Positions 35,818 through 45,225 of a stretch of 64,000 nucleotides of DNA are shown here, piece after piece. This stretch comes from Cellulomonas aerilata (GTDB taxonomy: Bacteria; Actinomycetota; Actinomycetes; Actinomycetales; Cellulomonadaceae), in the NCBI RefSeq assembly GCF_007991755.1, contig NZ_BJYY01000017.1:1-64000 (forward strand), written 5' to 3'. How positions within the stretch are numbered: the first letter of the stretch is position 1; the number at the start of each line of letters is the position of its first letter. The position numbers were made by a program, and so were the translations under genes. The notes beneath the pieces were generated by a model that made no database searches, was not told where the DNA came from, and was given only the letters and a program-made list of their open reading frames with translations.

Positions 35818-36136
35818 CGTGGATCTCCTCCGGGGGCGGCGACCGGCGTGACGCCCGGTCCCACGGCTGATCGACGCTCCGGCGTGCCGGTGTAGGCCCG
35901 GGCGCTGCAGGTCAGCGCGCATCACCTGAACGGGTCAGCCCACCGGTCGGCACCGCGGGGCACGCCCGTCGTGCCTGCGAGCGCGGGGTGTGGATCGGGT
36001 GAATGTCCGGGTGGGTGACCTCGCTCGACGGGGTCGACGGGCACCGCCGTCCGGCAGGATGAGCAGGTCGTCCGCGCACGCCCGCACGTGGGCCCGCCGG
36101 CGACGTCGTCCGACGCACGCACCCCCGAGGACCACC
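35818..36136. other. 319-bp divergent spacer between paralog 1 and the DUF2599 lipoprotein gene
   Basis: No gene is seen. It holds a CGGGTGAA box at 35996-36003 on the plus strand. The minus-strand leader of paralog 1 contains TACACC (about 35893) as a possible -10. No riboswitch like that at 49557 is recognisable here. Confidence 0.5.
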
Positions 36137-37015
36137 GTGACCCGCACCCGTGCCGACGCGCCGCACCGCATCCGGACGCCGGGCCCCACGACGCGCGCCC
36201 GTGTCGGGCGGGCGGCACGGGCGACCTCCGGCCTGCCCGTGACCCTCGCCCTCGCCGTCGCCCTCACCGGCTGCGGCGCGCTCGAGGGCGTGGTGTCGCC
36301 GCCCGCGCCCCCCGCACCGCCGGCCGCCTCGCCGGCCGCTCCCGAGCCGGCGCCGGCAGCGCCCACGGTCCCCACCGCCGACGCGGTCCGCTCGTCCGGC
36401 ACCCCGGTCGACGTCGAGGGCGCGACGGTGCTGCACGTGCTGGCGGCCGGGTCCGCACCGGCGGTCCGCGTCGAGGCGGACGGGTCCGAGGCCGTGCTGA
36501 TTCTCGACGCGGGGGACGCCGCAGGCGTCGTCGACGTCGTGCTCGCCGGCCCGGCGGGCGCCACGCTCGAGCCGCAGGACGACGGGTCGGTCGTGGTGCT
36601 GGCAGCGGACGGCGCGTTCCTCGGGGGCGCCGGCCGCCCGCTGCTCGGTCCCGGGGCCGCACCGGCGCGGGTCACGGCCGAGGAGGGCGGCGCGGTGCAC
36701 CTGCAGGGGACCGGGACGATCACGGTCCGCGTCGCCGCGCACGCCGTGCTGGACACCGACTGGGGGGAGCGGGAGGGCGGCCGCTCGCTGGCCGTCGAGC
36801 CGTCGCCGTGGGCGCGGACCGCCGGGATGGCCGGTGAGGTCGGCGTGTGGGCCGAGCTCGTCCGGGCGGTCCCCGAGGCGGACTCCCCCACCATGCGGGA
36901 CCAGCTGAGCTGTCACGTGATCGGCGCCCCGGACAAGGACACGTGGAACCTGGAGCCGTGGCGGCCGGACGTCGGCCTGATCATGACCCTCGCGGCGTCG
37001 TGCAACGCGACCTGA
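36137..37015 (+). CDS. Putative lipoprotein with DUF2599-like C-terminus
   Basis: A 292-residue protein. The GTG at 36137 follows GAGGA and gives a long basic lead, then a hydrophobic segment ending in the lipobox LTGCG (Cys about residue 47), so it is probably lipid-anchored. An Ala/Pro-rich spacer follows. The C-terminal about 90 residues (DQLSCHVIGAPDKDTWNLEP, then WRPDVGL and a final Cys) look like DUF2599, a secreted actinobacterial domain of unknown role. It borders the surface-polymer region and is divergent from paralog 1. Confidence 0.7.
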   Translation: MTRTRADAPHRIRTPGPTTRARVGRAARATSGLPVTLALAVALTGCGALEGVVSPPAPPAPPAASPAAPEPAPAAPTVPTADAVRSSGTPVDVEGATVLHVLAAGSAPAVRVEADGSEAVLILDAGDAAGVVDVVLAGPAGATLEPQDDGSVVVLAADGAFLGGAGRPLLGPGAAPARVTAEEGGAVHLQGTGTITVRVAAHAVLDTDWGEREGGRSLAVEPSPWARTAGMAGEVGVWAELVRAVPEADSPTMRDQLSCHVIGAPDKDTWNLEPWRPDVGLIMTLAASCNAT

Positions 37016-37123
37016 CGCCGGTGCGACCGTGGGCCCCGGGGTGGTGACCTACGCTCGCCCCGCGGCGCGTCTCGCCGACGGAGATCGGCCGACCGGTCCG
37101 AGCACAGCAGAGCGGAGGTCGGC

Positions 37124-38239
37124 ATGACGGTCCCGGCACGGACGGTCGCCGTCTGGAAGAACGAGTGGCTCCCCCGGTCCGAGACGTTCATCAAGAACCA
37201 GACGGCTGCGCTGTCCCGCTGGACCCCGGTCCGGGTCGGGTGGACGCGGGTCCACGACGGGATCGACCGGCCCGACATCGTGCTGCTGCCCGAACGGCTG
37301 TACAACACCCGCGCCCGCCGGGTGACGCGAACCGGAGCGGTCACGCGTCGGTATGCCCGGCAGCTGCGGCGTCGCGGCGTCGACCTCGTCCACGCGCACT
37401 TCGGCTTCGGGGCGATCGAGGTGCAGCCGATCGCCCGGGCGGCAGGCGTCCCCCTGGTCGCCACCTTCCACGGCGTCGACGTCACCGCGTACGCGACCGG
37501 GGACTCGTCGTGGACGCGGCTGTACCGGCAGCGCCTCCAGGACGTGTTCGCCTACAGCACCACGCTGATCGCCGTCTCCGGCCACATCGCCGACCGCCTC
37601 GTCGCCCTGGGTGCGCCGCCCGAGAAGGTCGTCGTGCACCACATCGGCGCGACGGTGTCGCCGCCCGTCGCCTCCACCGCGCCGGACGCGGGCGTCCTGT
37701 TCCTCGGTCGGCTGGTCGAGAAGAAGGGGGTCGAGGACCTCCTCCGTGCGGTGGCCGCCCTCCCGTCGCACCTGCGCGGCACCCCGGTCACCGTGGTCGG
37801 CTTCGGCCCGCTGGAGGAGCGGCTGCGGAGGACGGCGGACGAGCTGGGCGTCGACGCGCGCTTCGTCGGTGCCGCCTCGGCCGACGAGGTCCCGGGGTAC
37901 ATGCGCTCGGCCCGGGTGATCTGCGTGCCGTCGAAGACCGCCCCCGACGGCGACACCGAGGGCCTGCCGATGACCCTGCTGGAGGCGGCGGCGCAGGAGC
38001 GGCCGATCGTCGCGACCCGGCACGCCGGCATCCCCGAGTTCGTCACCGACGGGATGACAGGTCTGCTCAGCCCGGAGAGCTGCGTCAGCGCCCTGGCCGC
38101 GAACCTCGCCGCCGTCCTCGACGACGAGACGCTCTCGCGACGGCTCGGCACCGGGGCTCGCCGTCGCCTGGAGCAGGACTTCGACCTGACGACGCAGACC
38201 GCGCTGCTGGAGGACCTCTACGACGCAGCCCTCGGGTGA
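37124..38239 (+). CDS. Glycosyltransferase family 4
   Basis: A 371-residue GT-B retaining glycosyltransferase. The N-terminal acceptor domain has VDLVHAHFGFGAIEV and the glycine-containing FHGVDV. The C-terminal donor domain opens with VLFLGRLVEKKGVEDLLRAV, and the EX7E-type donor-binding region is DTEGLPMTLLEAAAQERPIVATRHAGIPE (read in parts). GCGGAGGT precedes the ATG. It probably transfers a sugar to the surface polymer; the sugar is unknown. Confidence 0.9.
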   Translation: MTVPARTVAVWKNEWLPRSETFIKNQTAALSRWTPVRVGWTRVHDGIDRPDIVLLPERLYNTRARRVTRTGAVTRRYARQLRRRGVDLVHAHFGFGAIEVQPIARAAGVPLVATFHGVDVTAYATGDSSWTRLYRQRLQDVFAYSTTLIAVSGHIADRLVALGAPPEKVVVHHIGATVSPPVASTAPDAGVLFLGRLVEKKGVEDLLRAVAALPSHLRGTPVTVVGFGPLEERLRRTADELGVDARFVGAASADEVPGYMRSARVICVPSKTAPDGDTEGLPMTLLEAAAQERPIVATRHAGIPEFVTDGMTGLLSPESCVSALAANLAAVLDDETLSRRLGTGARRRLEQDFDLTTQTALLEDLYDAALG

Positions 38240-38349
38240 CGACGTCCCACCCGGCGAGGCCCGGCGCGGGCGGCTGAGGCGACGGACGCCACGCTCCCGG
38301 GCGGCGGGTCGGTGGTGCGTGCCCGAGGGCCCGCACCACACTGGCTCCC

Positions 38350-39417
38350 ATGCGCCTGCCCGTCATGCCACCCGTCCTGCCCATGCTGGCCAAGTCGGTC
38401 CCGCAGATCCCGGCCGGGCAGCGCTACGAGCCCAAGTGGGACGGCTTCCGGGCGATCGTGTTCCGTGACGGAGCCGAGGTCGAGATCGGCAGCCGCAACA
38501 CCAAGCCGATCACCCGGTACTTCCCCGAGGTCGTGGACGCGGTCCGGGCCGAGCTGCCCGAGCGCTGCGTCGTCGACGGCGAGATCATCGTCGCCGGCAC
38601 CGACTCGACCGGTCTGGACTTCGAGGCCCTCCTGCAGCGGATCCACCCTGCGGACTCCCGCGTGCGGATGCTGGCCCGCGACACCCCCGCCGTCCTGGTG
38701 GTGTTCGACCTCCTGGCCCTGGACGACGAGGACCTCACGGGACGCCCCTACGGGGAGCGTCGCGCACTCCTCGAGCAGGCGGTGCGAGGCGGCGGCCCCG
38801 GTGTGTACCTCACGCCGGTCACCGACGACCTGGCGGTCGCGCAGCAGTGGTTCGAGGTCTTCGAGGGTGCCGGGCTGGACGGCGTCGTCGCCAAGGACCC
38901 CGCGCTCGCCTACCAGCCCGACAAGCGCGTCATGGCGAAGATCAAGCACGAGCGCACGGCCGACTGCGTGGTGGCGGGCTACCGCGTGCACAAGTCGGCC
39001 GACGACGCGATCGGCTCCCTCCTGCTGGGGTTGCACGACCAGGCGGGGACGCTGGTGTCGGTGGGCGTGACCAGCTCCTTCCCGATGGCCCGACGCAAGG
39101 AGCTGTTCGCCGAGCTGCAGCCCCTGGTCACCGACGCCGGCGACCACCCGTGGACGGCGCAGGCACAGGCGTCCGGCACGCGCACCCCGCGCGAGGCCGA
39201 GACCAGCCGCTGGAACCGCAGCAAGGACCTGAGCTTCACGCCGCTGCGGCCCGAGCGGGTGGCCGAGGTGCGCTACGACCACATGGAGGGGGTGCGGTTC
39301 CGGCACACCACCCAGTTCGTCCGGTGGCGCCCGGATCGCGACCCGGCGAGCTGCACCTACGCCCAGCTCGAGGTCCCGGTGCGGTTCCACCTCGCGGACG
39401 TGCTGTCCGGCGGGTGA
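38350..39417 (+). CDS. ligC: ATP-dependent DNA ligase (LigC type)
   Basis: A 355-residue ligase. The adenylation lysine sits in EPKWDGFRA (motif I), followed by ERCVVDGEIIV (III), VFDLLAL and motif V in VMAKIKHERTADCVV. A C-terminal OB domain is present, and there are no nuclease or polymerase domains, as in LigC. In actinobacteria this enzyme takes part in base-excision and end-joining repair rather than replication. Its location between glycosyltransferase genes looks incidental. Its stop overlaps the following hydrolase start. Confidence 0.9.
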   Translation: MRLPVMPPVLPMLAKSVPQIPAGQRYEPKWDGFRAIVFRDGAEVEIGSRNTKPITRYFPEVVDAVRAELPERCVVDGEIIVAGTDSTGLDFEALLQRIHPADSRVRMLARDTPAVLVVFDLLALDDEDLTGRPYGERRALLEQAVRGGGPGVYLTPVTDDLAVAQQWFEVFEGAGLDGVVAKDPALAYQPDKRVMAKIKHERTADCVVAGYRVHKSADDAIGSLLLGLHDQAGTLVSVGVTSSFPMARRKELFAELQPLVTDAGDHPWTAQAQASGTRTPREAETSRWNRSKDLSFTPLRPERVAEVRYDHMEGVRFRHTTQFVRWRPDRDPASCTYAQLEVPVRFHLADVLSGG

Positions 39418-40274
39418 CGTCCCAGGATGTCCGCGTGGACACCTTCACGCGCGACGGGCTGACGTTCGACGTCCGGGACCACGGACCGGTCGACGGCCCG
39501 GCCGTCGTCTGCCTGCACGGCTTCCCGCAGGACGGGTCCGCGTTCGACGACGTCGCCCGGCTGCTCGCCGCCCAGGGGCTGCGGGTCCTCGTGCCGGACC
39601 AGCGCGGGTACTCCCCCCGGGCGCGCCCGCAGGGCCGGGCCGCCTACACGCTGCGGGAGGTCGTCGACGACGTCGTCGCGCTCCTCGACGCGGCCGGTGT
39701 GCAGCGCGCCCACGTCGTCGGGCACGACTGGGGCGGTGCGGTCGCCTGGACGTTCGCCAGCCGGCGCGCGGACCGGACCCTGTCGGTGACCGCCGTGTCC
39801 ACACCCCACCCGGCCGCCATGACGCGCAGCATCCCGCGCAGCAGCCAGCCGCTGCGCTCCGCCTACATGGCCGGCTTCCAGCTGCCGTGGCTGCCCGAGC
39901 GCCTGCTCACCGCGAACGGTGGCGCCCGGCTCCGGCAGGCGCTGCTGTCCACGGGGCTGGACGAGGACCGCGTCGAGCACTACGTCCGCCGCCTGCTCGG
40001 TCCGGGCGCCATGACGGCCGCGCTGAACTGGTACCGCGCCATCCCGTTCGGCCGGGACCTCACCGCCGGGATCGTCCACGTGCCGGCCGGCTTCGTGTAC
40101 GGGCGCCGGGACCGGTTCTTCTCCCCGACCGCGGTCCGCGCGACCGGGCGGTACGTGCGCGGCCCGTTGCGCATCGTCGCCCTCGACACCGGGCACTGGC
40201 TGCCCGAGCAGCGGTCCGACCGGGTCGCCGAGGTGGTCCTGGGGCGCGTGCGGACGACGGCACGGGCGACCTGA
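39414..40274 (+). CDS. Alpha/beta-hydrolase, epoxide hydrolase-like
   Basis: A 286-residue hydrolase. The GTG at 39414 overlaps the ligase stop (GTGA). HGFPQDG provides the oxyanion region. The nucleophile is the Asp in VVGHDWGGAVA, as in epoxide hydrolases and haloalkane dehalogenases rather than Ser esterases. The distal His is in DTGHWLPEQ. A cap domain lies between about residues 125 and 210. Substrate unknown; it may simply be co-transcribed with ligC. Confidence 0.83.
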   Translation: MTSQDVRVDTFTRDGLTFDVRDHGPVDGPAVVCLHGFPQDGSAFDDVARLLAAQGLRVLVPDQRGYSPRARPQGRAAYTLREVVDDVVALLDAAGVQRAHVVGHDWGGAVAWTFASRRADRTLSVTAVSTPHPAAMTRSIPRSSQPLRSAYMAGFQLPWLPERLLTANGGARLRQALLSTGLDEDRVEHYVRRLLGPGAMTAALNWYRAIPFGRDLTAGIVHVPAGFVYGRRDRFFSPTAVRATGRYVRGPLRIVALDTGHWLPEQRSDRVAEVVLGRVRTTARAT

Positions 40275-40376
40275 GCCTGCGCTGCCGACGTGCGCGCGCG
40301 ACCGGCTGCCGGGCTGGCGCGGCGCTCCGCGTCCTCGGTGTGGGACCCTGGTCCGGCATCCTGCGGACAGGCGGTG

Positions 40377-40416
40377 TTCACCCGACAGGGGTTGACGTCG
40401 GGCACGAATTCACCCT
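40377..40416 (+). promoter_or_regulatory. Paired TTCACCC boxes upstream of the tarI-like gene
   Basis: TTCACCCG at 40377-40384 and TTCACCCT at 40409-40416 are 32 bp apart, on one face of the helix. A possible -10, TAGGTT (40449-40454), lies downstream. The same octamer, in either orientation, recurs in other spacers of this region. Confidence 0.45.
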
Positions 40417-40544
40417 GGCCCGGGACGTCGCGGGCCCGGTCGCCCCGCTAGGTTCGTCGCAGACCGGACGGCTGCTGCTGCAACCTGTCCCGCTCTTCGC
40501 GCCGCGACGGTCTCGTCGGGCGCACGTCCCCCAGAGAGGTACCG

Positions 40545-41312
40545 ATGGGCACCGCAGACGCCATCGCGATCGTGTTCGCAGGCGGCATCGGCTCGCGGAT
40601 GACCAACGCGGCGCAGCCCAAGCAGTTCCTGCCGGTCGAGGGCAAGCCGATCCTGGTGCACACGCTGGAGCACTTCCAGAAGCACCCGGAGGTCAGGGCC
40701 ATCTACATCGCCACGCTGGCGTCCCACGTCGAGGACACCTGGGAGCTCGTCCGGCGGTTCGGCCTGGACAAGGTGCGCCGGGTCGTCCCGGGCGGCGCGA
40801 GCGCGCAGGGGTCGATCCTCAACGGCATGCGCTGCGCGCTCGAGGACGGCACACCCGAGGACGCCGTGGCGCTCGTGCACGACGGCGTGCGTCCGCTGAT
40901 CAACCAGGCGCTGATCACCGACAACATCGCCCTGGCACGCAGCCGGGGCAACGCGATCACGGCCATCCCGTGCTTCGAGACCATAGCCCGCTCCACCGAC
41001 GGGGCGCACACGATCGAGTCGGTCACCCGGCGCGACGAGATGCACATCCTGCAGGCGCCGCAGACGGTCACCCTGGGCCGGGCGTTCCGGCTGAACGTCC
41101 GCTCCGAGGAGGACGGGCTGCTCGGGGACTTCGTCGACCAGGCCCAGCTGCTGACCCACTACGGCGAGACGATGCACCTGGTGCCGGGCTTCCGCGGCAA
41201 CGTGAAGATCACCACGGACCTGGACTACCTGCAGTACCAGATCCTCGCCGCCTCGGGTCACCTGGCCGCCGTCATCGGCGGCACGGACCCCGGCGCCCCG
41301 GCCGCCGCGTAG
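40545..41312 (+). CDS. IspD/TarI-family cytidylyltransferase
   Basis: A 255-residue GT-A-like nucleotidyltransferase with the CTP-binding start IVFAGGIGSRM and PKQFLPVEGKPILVHTLEHF, plus VHDGVRPLI and QAPQTV. The family includes IspD (2-C-methylerythritol-4-phosphate) and TarI (ribitol-5-phosphate). TarI or a polyol-phosphate relative is favoured because the next gene is a TagB/TagF-type polyol-phosphate transferase that would use a CDP-polyol. AGAGAGGT precedes the ATG. No ribulose-5-phosphate reductase (TarJ) is seen, so the substrate remains open. Confidence 0.8.
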   Translation: MGTADAIAIVFAGGIGSRMTNAAQPKQFLPVEGKPILVHTLEHFQKHPEVRAIYIATLASHVEDTWELVRRFGLDKVRRVVPGGASAQGSILNGMRCALEDGTPEDAVALVHDGVRPLINQALITDNIALARSRGNAITAIPCFETIARSTDGAHTIESVTRRDEMHILQAPQTVTLGRAFRLNVRSEEDGLLGDFVDQAQLLTHYGETMHLVPGFRGNVKITTDLDYLQYQILAASGHLAAVIGGTDPGAPAAA

Positions 41313-41629
41313 ACCGACCGCGCCGCGACCGGTGAGGCGGGACGGGCACGGCCACCGGGTGCGGCCCTCGCCGTCCCGGCCGCGGGAGGGTGCCCCGAAC
41401 GGGCACCGGGTGAACCTGCGGCCGGACCCCCCTTCCGCCGCCGTCCCGGCGGTGACCGGCCCGTACACTCACCAGGACGACGCGTCCGCGAGCCACCGTC
41501 CTGCCACGGCGGCAGCACGTCGTCCCTCGCCCGACTGCGCTGCAGGCCTCCGCCGCGCGCGATCGGCACCGGAGCACATGCCAGCAGTACGCCGTCCGTG
41601 GTGCGGCACATCGATGAAGGGATCGCCCT
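41313..41629. promoter_or_regulatory. 317-bp leader with CGGGTGAA box and candidate promoter of the polyol-phosphate transferase gene
   Basis: A short hairpin (41389-41395 with 41401-41407) lies after the tarI-like gene. CGGGTGAACCTGCG starts at 41407. A -10-like TACACT is at 41464-41469, about 160 bp before the GTG start. The box, the -10 spacing and the sequence around the start codon are mirrored upstream of wzx (47564-47800). Confidence 0.5.
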
Positions 41630-42847
41630 GTGCTGTCTGATCTGCGACGCCGCCTGCTCGGACGCCTGCGGTGGTACTGGCTGCGCGAGGAGGCGGTCGC
41701 TGGGGCGACGTGGCTGGCCATGCGCGTGCTGCCGGCCAAGCCGGTCGCCCTCGTCCACGGCTTCCCGGACTCCGAGGGGAACGCCGTCGAGGTCGTGCGC
41801 GGGCTGGTCCGCCGGTACCCGGGGACCGTCCTGTGGCTGCACAACGGACCGGAGCCGAGCGAGGAGATGCGGCACCTGGACGTGCCCGCCGGGAAGGTCG
41901 CGTTCGCCCAGGTCAACACGCTGCCGGCGATCCGCGCCGTCGGTCAGGCTGAGGCGGTGTTCTTCACGCACGGCATGAAGACGGCGGTCCGGCCGCCGCG
42001 GTCGCGCCTCGTCGTGAACCTCTGGCACGGTGACGGCCCCAAGGCCACGATCACGCTGCCCCGCTGCGCCTCCACCGTGGCCGTGGCCGCGACCCACCTG
42101 TGGGCCGCGGAGAAGGCCCGGATCTTCGGGCTGCGCACCACGGATGTCGCCGTGGTCGGCAACCCCCGCGTCGACTCCGCCCGGCTGCGTGAGGTGTCCG
42201 AGACCCGGCGGCTGCTGGGACTCGGCGACGGCGGCGAGCGCATCGTGCTGTGGATGCCCACCTTCCGGCAGGGCCACGACGGGCGGCACTTCTCCTTCAC
42301 CGACGGCGAGCCGCTCAGCAGCACGGTGGACGCGGCGATCACCGTGCCCGCCGGGGTGCGCCTGCTCGTCAAGCCGCACCCGATGGACACCGACGACTAC
42401 TCCGCGCTCGGCGCGACGGTCCTGACGAACGGCGACCTCGCGAAGGCGGGCGTGACGCTCGCCCAGCTGCTCGCTGCTGCCGACGCGCTGATGAGCGACG
42501 CGTCCAGCGTCTGGGTGGACTTCCTCGGCTTCGACCGCCCGGTGGGGTTCTTCCTCCCCGACTTCGACCGGTACGCCGACACCCGCGGCTACAACGTGCC
42601 CGACCTCCTCGAGGTGCTGCCCGGCCCGGTCCTGCCGGACCTGGCCGCCGTGAGCGCCTTCCTGGCCGAGGTCCGGGACGGGCGCGCCGCACCGCCGCGG
42701 ACCTTCGACGCCTTCGCGAGGATCGGGTACCACGCCGAGCCGCCGGTCACCGACCACCTCCTGACCTGGCTGGACGACTACCAGCGGGCCCGCGGCGCGC
42801 GGACGCTGTTCGCCGGGTCCGCCGCCGTACCCGGCGCCGCGCGCTGA
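41630..42847 (+). CDS. CDP-glycerol/CDP-polyol glycerophosphotransferase family protein (TagB/TagF-like)
   Basis: A 405-residue membrane-associated transferase. The first 35 residues are amphipathic and basic (VLSDLRRRLLGRL...). The donor-site motifs LWHGDGPK and LLVKPHPMD, and the late MSDASSVWVDFLGFDRPVGFF, match the TagB/SpsB family, which moves glycerol- or ribitol-phosphate from CDP-activated donors onto wall polymers. GTG at 41630 follows AAGGGA. With the upstream cytidylyltransferase it implies a polyol-phosphate-bearing surface polymer. A decayed copy of its N-terminus occurs at 47793. Confidence 0.85.
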   Translation: MLSDLRRRLLGRLRWYWLREEAVAGATWLAMRVLPAKPVALVHGFPDSEGNAVEVVRGLVRRYPGTVLWLHNGPEPSEEMRHLDVPAGKVAFAQVNTLPAIRAVGQAEAVFFTHGMKTAVRPPRSRLVVNLWHGDGPKATITLPRCASTVAVAATHLWAAEKARIFGLRTTDVAVVGNPRVDSARLREVSETRRLLGLGDGGERIVLWMPTFRQGHDGRHFSFTDGEPLSSTVDAAITVPAGVRLLVKPHPMDTDDYSALGATVLTNGDLAKAGVTLAQLLAAADALMSDASSVWVDFLGFDRPVGFFLPDFDRYADTRGYNVPDLLEVLPGPVLPDLAAVSAFLAEVRDGRAAPPRTFDAFARIGYHAEPPVTDHLLTWLDDYQRARGARTLFAGSAAVPGAAR

Positions 42848-43070
42848 GCGCGCCGGTGCACCGACCGGCACGTCGTCGTGGCGGCGCCCCGGTGCCCGCC
42901 CCCGTCAGGGCGGCGCCGGACGCCCGTCCGCGACTGGTTGGATGGGCACGGAGGACGACGGACCCGAGCCCGACGACCCGGAGGGCCGGCGCGGGGCGCC
43001 ACGCCGTCCGCAGACCGCACGACAGCACGGCCGGACGCAGTCACGCGAGCCGCCGACCCGAGGGGAGCGC

Positions 43071-43949
43071 ATGAGCGACAAGGCCCTGATCTTCCTGTCC
43101 TACGGCGGACAGCCGAAAAACATCGCCGAGACCACGTACGCGGTCCTGTCGGCGCGCCGCGCCGTCGGCGCCGACCGGGACATCGACCTCGTGCTGTACA
43201 CCGACCGGCCCGACCTCTACGCGGACCTCCCCGCCGAGCTCAGGACCATCACGCCCGCCGAGCTCACCCGGTGGGCGGGACCTGACGGCTACGCGCACCG
43301 GCGCAAGATCGCGGTGCTCGACGACGCCCTGACGTCGCTGCAGGTCCCGGTGGCCCTCGTCGACTCCGACACGTGGTTCCGCAGGCCGGCGGCCCGGCTC
43401 TTCGAGCGGATCGCACCCGGCCGGACCGTCATGCACCTGCGCGAGGGGAACCTGGACGAGGGGCGCGAACCGGACCAGGCGGTCGCCGCCCAGCTGGACG
43501 GCATGACGTGCACGCGTCTCGACGGCGGGGTGCACACCCTGACCCGGGACATGCCGATGTGGAACTCCGGCGTCGTGGGCATCCACCCCCACGACGGCCA
43601 CCTCGTCCGCGAGGCCATGCACCTGACCGACCAGCTCTACCCCGCGCACCGGGACTTCTTCACCCTCGAGCAGCTCGCGGTGAGCTGCTTCCTGGACACC
43701 GGCACCGACGTGTCGGCGTCGTCCGACGTCGTCTACCACTACTGGCACGACATCGTCCGCGCGCCGTTCGACGCGGCACTCCCGTCCCTGCTCGAGCGCA
43801 CGGCCTCGCTGCCGCTCCCCCAGCGACTCGAGGTCCTGCACCGGCACCGTCCCCGCCTCAGGGGTCGCGACCGGGCGAAGTTCCTCGCCCGCGAGCTGCT
43901 GCGCGCCTCGGGACGACGCACCAAGTCGGTCCGCTCCAGCGCCACCTAG
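43071..43949 (+). CDS. Putative GT-A glycosyltransferase
   Basis: A 292-residue protein starting MSDKALIFLSYGG after GAGGGGAGCGC. It resembles nucleotide-diphospho-sugar transferases. A likely metal-binding DxD is in VALVDSDTWFRRP, and a second conserved region is MPMWNSGVVGIHP. There is no signal peptide or membrane helix, and the C-terminus is basic. I cannot name the donor or acceptor. The location between the polyol-phosphate transferase and an Alg13/14-like glycosyltransferase supports a role in polymer synthesis. Confidence 0.65.
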   Translation: MSDKALIFLSYGGQPKNIAETTYAVLSARRAVGADRDIDLVLYTDRPDLYADLPAELRTITPAELTRWAGPDGYAHRRKIAVLDDALTSLQVPVALVDSDTWFRRPAARLFERIAPGRTVMHLREGNLDEGREPDQAVAAQLDGMTCTRLDGGVHTLTRDMPMWNSGVVGIHPHDGHLVREAMHLTDQLYPAHRDFFTLEQLAVSCFLDTGTDVSASSDVVYHYWHDIVRAPFDAALPSLLERTASLPLPQRLEVLHRHRPRLRGRDRAKFLARELLRASGRRTKSVRSSAT

Positions 43950-44032
43950 GCGCGACGCGCCGGGCGACGCCGGCGGGCACGTCAGCGGGGGGCGGGCCCG
44001 CCGGGACTGCCGCGGCCGCGCCCGGACACGCC

Positions 44033-45088
44033 CTACCCGGCGGACCCGGCGCCCGGCGTCACGCGGACGGCGCGACGCGCGGCCGCCCGGTCGAGGTGCT
44101 CCATCGTGAGCTCGTCGGCCTCGCACGAGATCGCCAGGCCCTGCGCGGCGGCCACCGACGCGATCTGCACCTGGTGGTCGTCGACGTGCTCGTCGAACGC
44201 CGCGCGACGCGGGACGACCACGGGGACCTTCCCCCCGTCCAGGCAGGTCAGCAGCGTGCCGACGCCCGCATGGGCGATGACGACGTCCGCCCAGCGCACC
44301 GTCGCACGAAATTCCTCGTGCGAGATCACGCCGACGGTGCTGATCGGGAGCCCGGGCACGTCCCCGGCGCCGGTCTGCCACACCACCTCGATCTCGGGCG
44401 GCAGCACCTGCAGCAGTCGCTCGACCAGGCGACGGAAGAAGTAGTCCTGCTGGGTGCCCAGCGTCACGAAGACGCGGGTGGGCCGGGTCCCGCTCGCCTC
44501 GACCGTGGTGAAGGCGTCCAGGAGGCTGAACTCGTACTTCCACCGACGCGAGGCGTTGTGCGCGTACTGGGTGTAGACGGGGACCCACGGGACCAGCCGC
44601 AGGACCTGACCGGTCATGGACGGCCGGCCCACCCGGGCCAGCGACTCGATGTACCGCGGCCGGGCGCCGACCAGCCGCGAGGCGGGGAGCACCGCCAGGG
44701 CCAGGGCCGCGCCGGTGCTGTAGACGCGGTCGACGTCGTTGTCCCGCAGGATCTTCAGCAGCCCGGGGGCGTGGACGAGGACGGACCGCCAGTCGCGGGG
44801 GTAGATGTGCTCGACCAGGAAGGTCGTCTCGCCGCTCAGCATGCTGGAGCTCTGCGGGGCGGGGTGGGTGATCCAGATGGCGTCCTGGTGCCGCTCGGGC
44901 TCGAGCATCGCGGCCATCATGCGCATCTCCATCAGGTGCCCGCCGGCCGTGGCGACGAACGCCGGCCTGGTGGTCCGGGACCGACGCGCCGAGATGCGGT
45001 CCAGCAGGGACATGGCCGACGACCGGGCGAAGGCTGCGCGCACGGACCCCGGTGGGCGGGGTCTGCGTGAGCGATGGAGCGGGGCCAT
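44033..45088 (-). CDS. GT28-like glycosyltransferase, Alg14+Alg13 fused type
   Basis: A 351-residue GT-B protein. The N-terminal half resembles Alg14/PssD (FVATAGGHLMEMRMM, TGAALALAVLP). The C-terminal half resembles Alg13/MurG (VFVTLGTQQDYFFRRLVERL, VVIAHAGVGTLLTCLDGGKV, FDEHVDDHQVQIA). Such enzymes add a sugar to a lipid-linked precursor on the cytoplasmic face. ATG at 45088, after AAAGGG, is preferred over 45013. It is paralogous to the gene at 62216. Confidence 0.85.
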   Translation of the reverse strand: MAPLHRSRRPRPPGSVRAAFARSSAMSLLDRISARRSRTTRPAFVATAGGHLMEMRMMAAMLEPERHQDAIWITHPAPQSSSMLSGETTFLVEHIYPRDWRSVLVHAPGLLKILRDNDVDRVYSTGAALALAVLPASRLVGARPRYIESLARVGRPSMTGQVLRLVPWVPVYTQYAHNASRRWKYEFSLLDAFTTVEASGTRPTRVFVTLGTQQDYFFRRLVERLLQVLPPEIEVVWQTGAGDVPGLPISTVGVISHEEFRATVRWADVVIAHAGVGTLLTCLDGGKVPVVVPRRAAFDEHVDDHQVQIASVAAAQGLAISCEADELTMEHLDRAAARRAVRVTPGAGSAG

Positions 45089-45225
45089 GCGTGCCCTTTC
45101 GTTCGGGACGTCGGTGATGTCGCGACCTCCTCGGTCGTGGCGCAGGGCCGCAGTGACGACCCCTGGTTCTACCAGCGATGGTGCCCCCGGCGCTGGCGGG
45201 AGGCACCCACCGCGGGGGCGGCGAC

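Noticed and set aside
35818-35960. Second c-di-GMP riboswitch before paralog 1
   Set aside because: The minus-strand leader lacks GGACGCAAAGCC and the tetraloop stem; it only shows generic GC-rich pairing.
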